From the NCBI RefSeq assembly GCF_003611735.1, contig NZ_RAWG01000001.1:99857-163856 (forward strand): DNA of 64,000 bases, written 5' to 3'. This document shows positions 61,903-64,000 of the stretch, in pieces; within the stretch, counting starts at the first letter, position 1, and every line of letters starts with the position of its first letter. A model generated the notes under the pieces. That model was not told the origin of the DNA and ran no database searches. It saw only the letters and a list, made by a program, of their open reading frames with translations. The DNA comes from Corallococcus sicarius. GTDB taxonomy: Bacteria > Myxococcota > Myxococcia > Myxococcales > Myxococcaceae. Both the position numbers and the translations under genes were made by a program.

Positions 61903-63108
61903 ATGGACCTGTCCATCGCGACGACGAAGCTCCAGGCGCTGCGCGGGGACATGACCGGCCACACGAACCGGGACGACGAGCGCCGCATCCTGGACCTCTT
62001 GAAGGGCGCCACGGGCGAGGAGCTGAACTTCCTCTTGTCCAACGTGGACCTGGTGCGCCTGCTGTCGGACGTGGACGACCGGCCGGTGGGCCCCGACCAC
62101 CACACGGAGCTGCTGGACCTCCTGTGCACGCACCGGGCCCCGGAGCTGTCCCTGCCGGTGCGCGCGTCGCTGGCCACCGCGCTCCAGAAGGGCGCCACGC
62201 ACTCCCAGGCCGAGCGGCGGCTGCGCGACCTGTTCCTCGCGCTCAAGGGCCGGGAGCTGACCGCGTTCAAGAACCTGCTCGACGCGGGCGGCGACTACCA
62301 CGACCTGCAACACCTGCTCTTCGACGACGTGGATGACCTGACCGTGCGCACGGAGCTGCTCACCCACTTCCAGCGCGAGGCGGAGGCGGTGCCCAGCGGC
62401 GAGAACAAGATCCTCAGTGACATCGACGACACGTTCTTCGCCAACTGGGTGGACCCGCGCTACCCGAAGAAGACGGTGTACCCGGGCGTGCTCACGTTCT
62501 ACCAGGAGCTGGACCGGGGGCCGGGCCTCATCCCGGGCCGCGCGGGCGACCTCACGTTCGTGAGCGCACGGCCGCAGGATCCGCTGGGCCTCATCGAGAA
62601 CGCCACGCTGGAGTCGCTGCGCGAGCGCGGCGTCCCGCTGGCGGTGATGCTGTCCGGCAGCTTCATCTACCTGGTGGGCAACACGCGCATCGCGCAGAAG
62701 AAGTTCGACAACTTCGAGCGCTACGCCCGCCTCTTCCCCGAGTATGGCTTTGTCTTCGTGGGCGACAGCGGCCAGGGCGACGTGGAGTTCGGCGCGAAGA
62801 TGCGCGCGGCCCAACCGCAGGCGGTGCGCGCCGTGTTCATCCACGACGTGGTGGCGACGCCGGAGCCGAAGCGCGAGGAGTGGCGCGCGCAGCACGTCTT
62901 CTTCTTCGACACCTACGTCGGCGCGGCGGTGGAGGCATTCCACGCGGGCGTCCTCTGCCGTGACGGCGTGGACCGCATCGCCGCCGCCGCGGTGGAATCC
63001 CTGGCGGCCATCGCCTTCACCTCCCCCGCCCAAAGACAGGCGCGCGAGGCGGAGCTGGCGCGCGACCTGTCCCGGGTGCAGGCCCTTCCCCGCGCAATGC
63101 CTGCCTGA
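61903..63108 (+). CDS. APP1 (DUF2183) phosphatase-domain protein
   Basis: The 401-aa protein has an N-terminal helical region (about 1-160) of unknown role and a HAD-like domain of the phosphatidate phosphatase APP1 family, with the nucleophile motif SDIDDT (172-177), a Ser-Ala-Arg-Pro motif II (221-224) and the metal-site GDSGQGD (287-293). No signal peptide is evident. It is divergent from the PPTase gene (83-base gap) and has no evident link to either pathway, so I take it to mark the right boundary of the cluster. Confidence 0.82.
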   Translation: MDLSIATTKLQALRGDMTGHTNRDDERRILDLLKGATGEELNFLLSNVDLVRLLSDVDDRPVGPDHHTELLDLLCTHRAPELSLPVRASLATALQKGATHSQAERRLRDLFLALKGRELTAFKNLLDAGGDYHDLQHLLFDDVDDLTVRTELLTHFQREAEAVPSGENKILSDIDDTFFANWVDPRYPKKTVYPGVLTFYQELDRGPGLIPGRAGDLTFVSARPQDPLGLIENATLESLRERGVPLAVMLSGSFIYLVGNTRIAQKKFDNFERYARLFPEYGFVFVGDSGQGDVEFGAKMRAAQPQAVRAVFIHDVVATPEPKREEWRAQHVFFFDTYVGAAVEAFHAGVLCRDGVDRIAAAAVESLAAIAFTSPAQRQAREAELARDLSRVQALPRAMPA

Positions 63109-63182
63109 ATATCGACCGGGGTGCGGCGTCCTGACGCGCGCCCCGGAACACTTCCTCCGGGAACCGAAAGAAGCCCATCGCC

Positions 63183-63701
63183 ATGTCCCGCATGCTTGCC
63201 CTGACGTCCGCCGCCGCCCTCTCCCTCTTCTGCGCTGCCTGTAACGGAGGCGACGAGGACGACGACAACACGCCCCAGGAGCAGCTCAAGGACACGCGCG
63301 CCAACGTCACGGGCACCCACCCCGTCCAGATGAGCATGCGCATCCCGGGCATCCCCGAGGAGCCCGAACCCTTCCCGACCTCGTTCACCCTCACCCAGGA
63401 CCCGGCGTCCCAGGACGGCCTGCGCATCTCCTTCCTGTTCTACGACTGCGACCTGACCGGGACGATGACGGGCGAGTCCACCTTCAAGGTGAACCCCGGC
63501 ACCTGCCTCCTCGCCCTTCCCATCGAAGACGAGGAGGGCTGCGCCGTCACGCTCGCCTTCACCGGGGGCAGCGGCGGACGGGACTCCGCGCAGGCCAAGA
63601 TCCACGCGACCTTCACGGGCCTCTACACCCTGGCGTGCGAAAGCGAAGGCCCGGGCACGCCCATCACCACGCCCGTCACCGTGGAAGTCGTAGGCACCTG
63701 A
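63183..63701 (+). CDS. Small lipoprotein, function unknown
   Basis: The 172-aa protein begins with a signal peptide ending in FCAAC (Cys20), a loose lipobox, then an acidic linker GGDEDDDN. The rest is beta-rich and has four further Cys in the mature part that could form disulfides. I do not recognise the family. The start ATG 63183 follows GGGAACCGAAAG. It lies 74 bases after the APP1-like gene and may be expressed on its own. Confidence 0.75.
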   Translation: MSRMLALTSAAALSLFCAACNGGDEDDDNTPQEQLKDTRANVTGTHPVQMSMRIPGIPEEPEPFPTSFTLTQDPASQDGLRISFLFYDCDLTGTMTGESTFKVNPGTCLLALPIEDEEGCAVTLAFTGGSGGRDSAQAKIHATFTGLYTLACESEGPGTPITTPVTVEVVGT

Positions 63702-63925
63702 AACACCGCCCCCCTCCCATGAGAGGGATTGCGCCGCGCGGCAGGTTCTTCAAATGCCATCGGCTCCGGCGGGCGCGGCGTGGGCGCGGCGTGGGCGCGG
63801 TGGGGCTGGGCTGGGAGTACGTGGGCTCCGCGCCCCCCAAGTCCTTCAGCGAGCTGTACGACCTCGCGTTGATGCCGACCCCCTGACAGGGCACTGCCCC
63901 CCGGTCCCGAGCAGTTGGCGCGACG

Positions 63926-63974
63926 TGGGGGGCACCCCCACCTTCCGGACGCTTCACACGGGTGGAGCGTCCGG
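63926..63974. repeat. Two adjacent inverted repeats
   Basis: TGGGGG-GCA-CCCCCA (63926-63940) is followed by CCGGACGCT and AGCGTCCGG around a 12-base loop (63945-63974). Both stems are perfect. They may end transcripts, though no T-run follows; protein binding is an alternative. Bases 63702-63925 hold no gene I can support. Confidence 0.5.
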
Positions 63975-64000
63975 TGGGGTCGGGGTCGTGGGCGTCAGGG

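Noticed and set aside
63635..63957. Small frames on both strands after the lipoprotein gene (63635-63886 plus, 63676-63957 minus)
   Set aside because: Both overlap the lipoprotein end or each other, show Arg/Pro-rich composition and have no motif or convincing ribosome binding site.

Overview
The window is very GC-rich DNA whose gene content fits a myxobacterium of the Myxococcaceae (Corallococcus/Myxococcus type): giant NRPS genes, a eukaryote-like Ser/Thr kinase fused to cyclase, ATPase and repeat domains, an FHA-GAF histidine kinase and an S53 peptidase. The genus is an inference; no rRNA or other marker gene is present.

Layout. (1) 1-35903, minus strand: two translationally coupled NRPS genes. 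The first (11856-35903) reads FAAL-ACP followed by six modules. The second (1-11863) continues with modules 7-9 and runs off the left edge inside the C domain of module 10. From A-domain pocket residues I predict fatty acyl-Gly-D-Ser-X3-D-X4-X5-Asp-Orn(like)-Asn-D-Asp-..., with X3 the best candidate for 4-hydroxyphenylglycine (Hpg). (2) 36265-38793, plus strand: a CmlA-like di-iron beta-hydroxylase and a sulfotransferase, probably tailoring enzymes. (3) 38812-47794: an S53 peptidase and a thiazole/oxazole-modified microcin (TOMM) locus: fused E1-like/YcaO cyclodehydratase, cobalamin-binding radical SAM protein, amidohydrolase and SagB-type dehydrogenase on the plus strand, with a 140-aa precursor ending in HCCGSPCC on the minus strand. 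(4) 47796-53695, minus: a kinase/cyclase/ATPase/TPR regulator and an FHA-GAF-histidine kinase. (5) 53721-57091, minus: hmo, hpgT and hmaS, the complete Hpg pathway from 4-hydroxyphenylpyruvate. (6) 57209-59947, minus: cysC, cysN and cysD, making PAPS. (7) 60222-61819: type II thioesterase (plus) and Sfp-type phosphopantetheinyl transferase (minus). (8) 61903-63701: an APP1/DUF2183 phosphatase-like protein and a small lipoprotein, probably outside the cluster.

How it fits together. The PPTase would prime the carrier proteins, the FAAL loads a fatty acid, the Hpg cassette supplies a non-proteinogenic residue, the CmlA-like enzyme hydroxylates a PCP-bound residue, CysDNC makes PAPS for the sulfotransferase and the thioesterase edits misprimed carriers. 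The result would be a sulfated, beta-hydroxylated, acidic, Hpg-containing acyl peptide. I do not recognise it as a known compound. The TOMM locus sits between the NRPS genes and these supply genes, and its precursor gene is the last gene of a long minus-strand run (cysD to precursor), one base after the kinase stop codon. Whether the two pathways are functionally linked or merely interleaved is the main open question.
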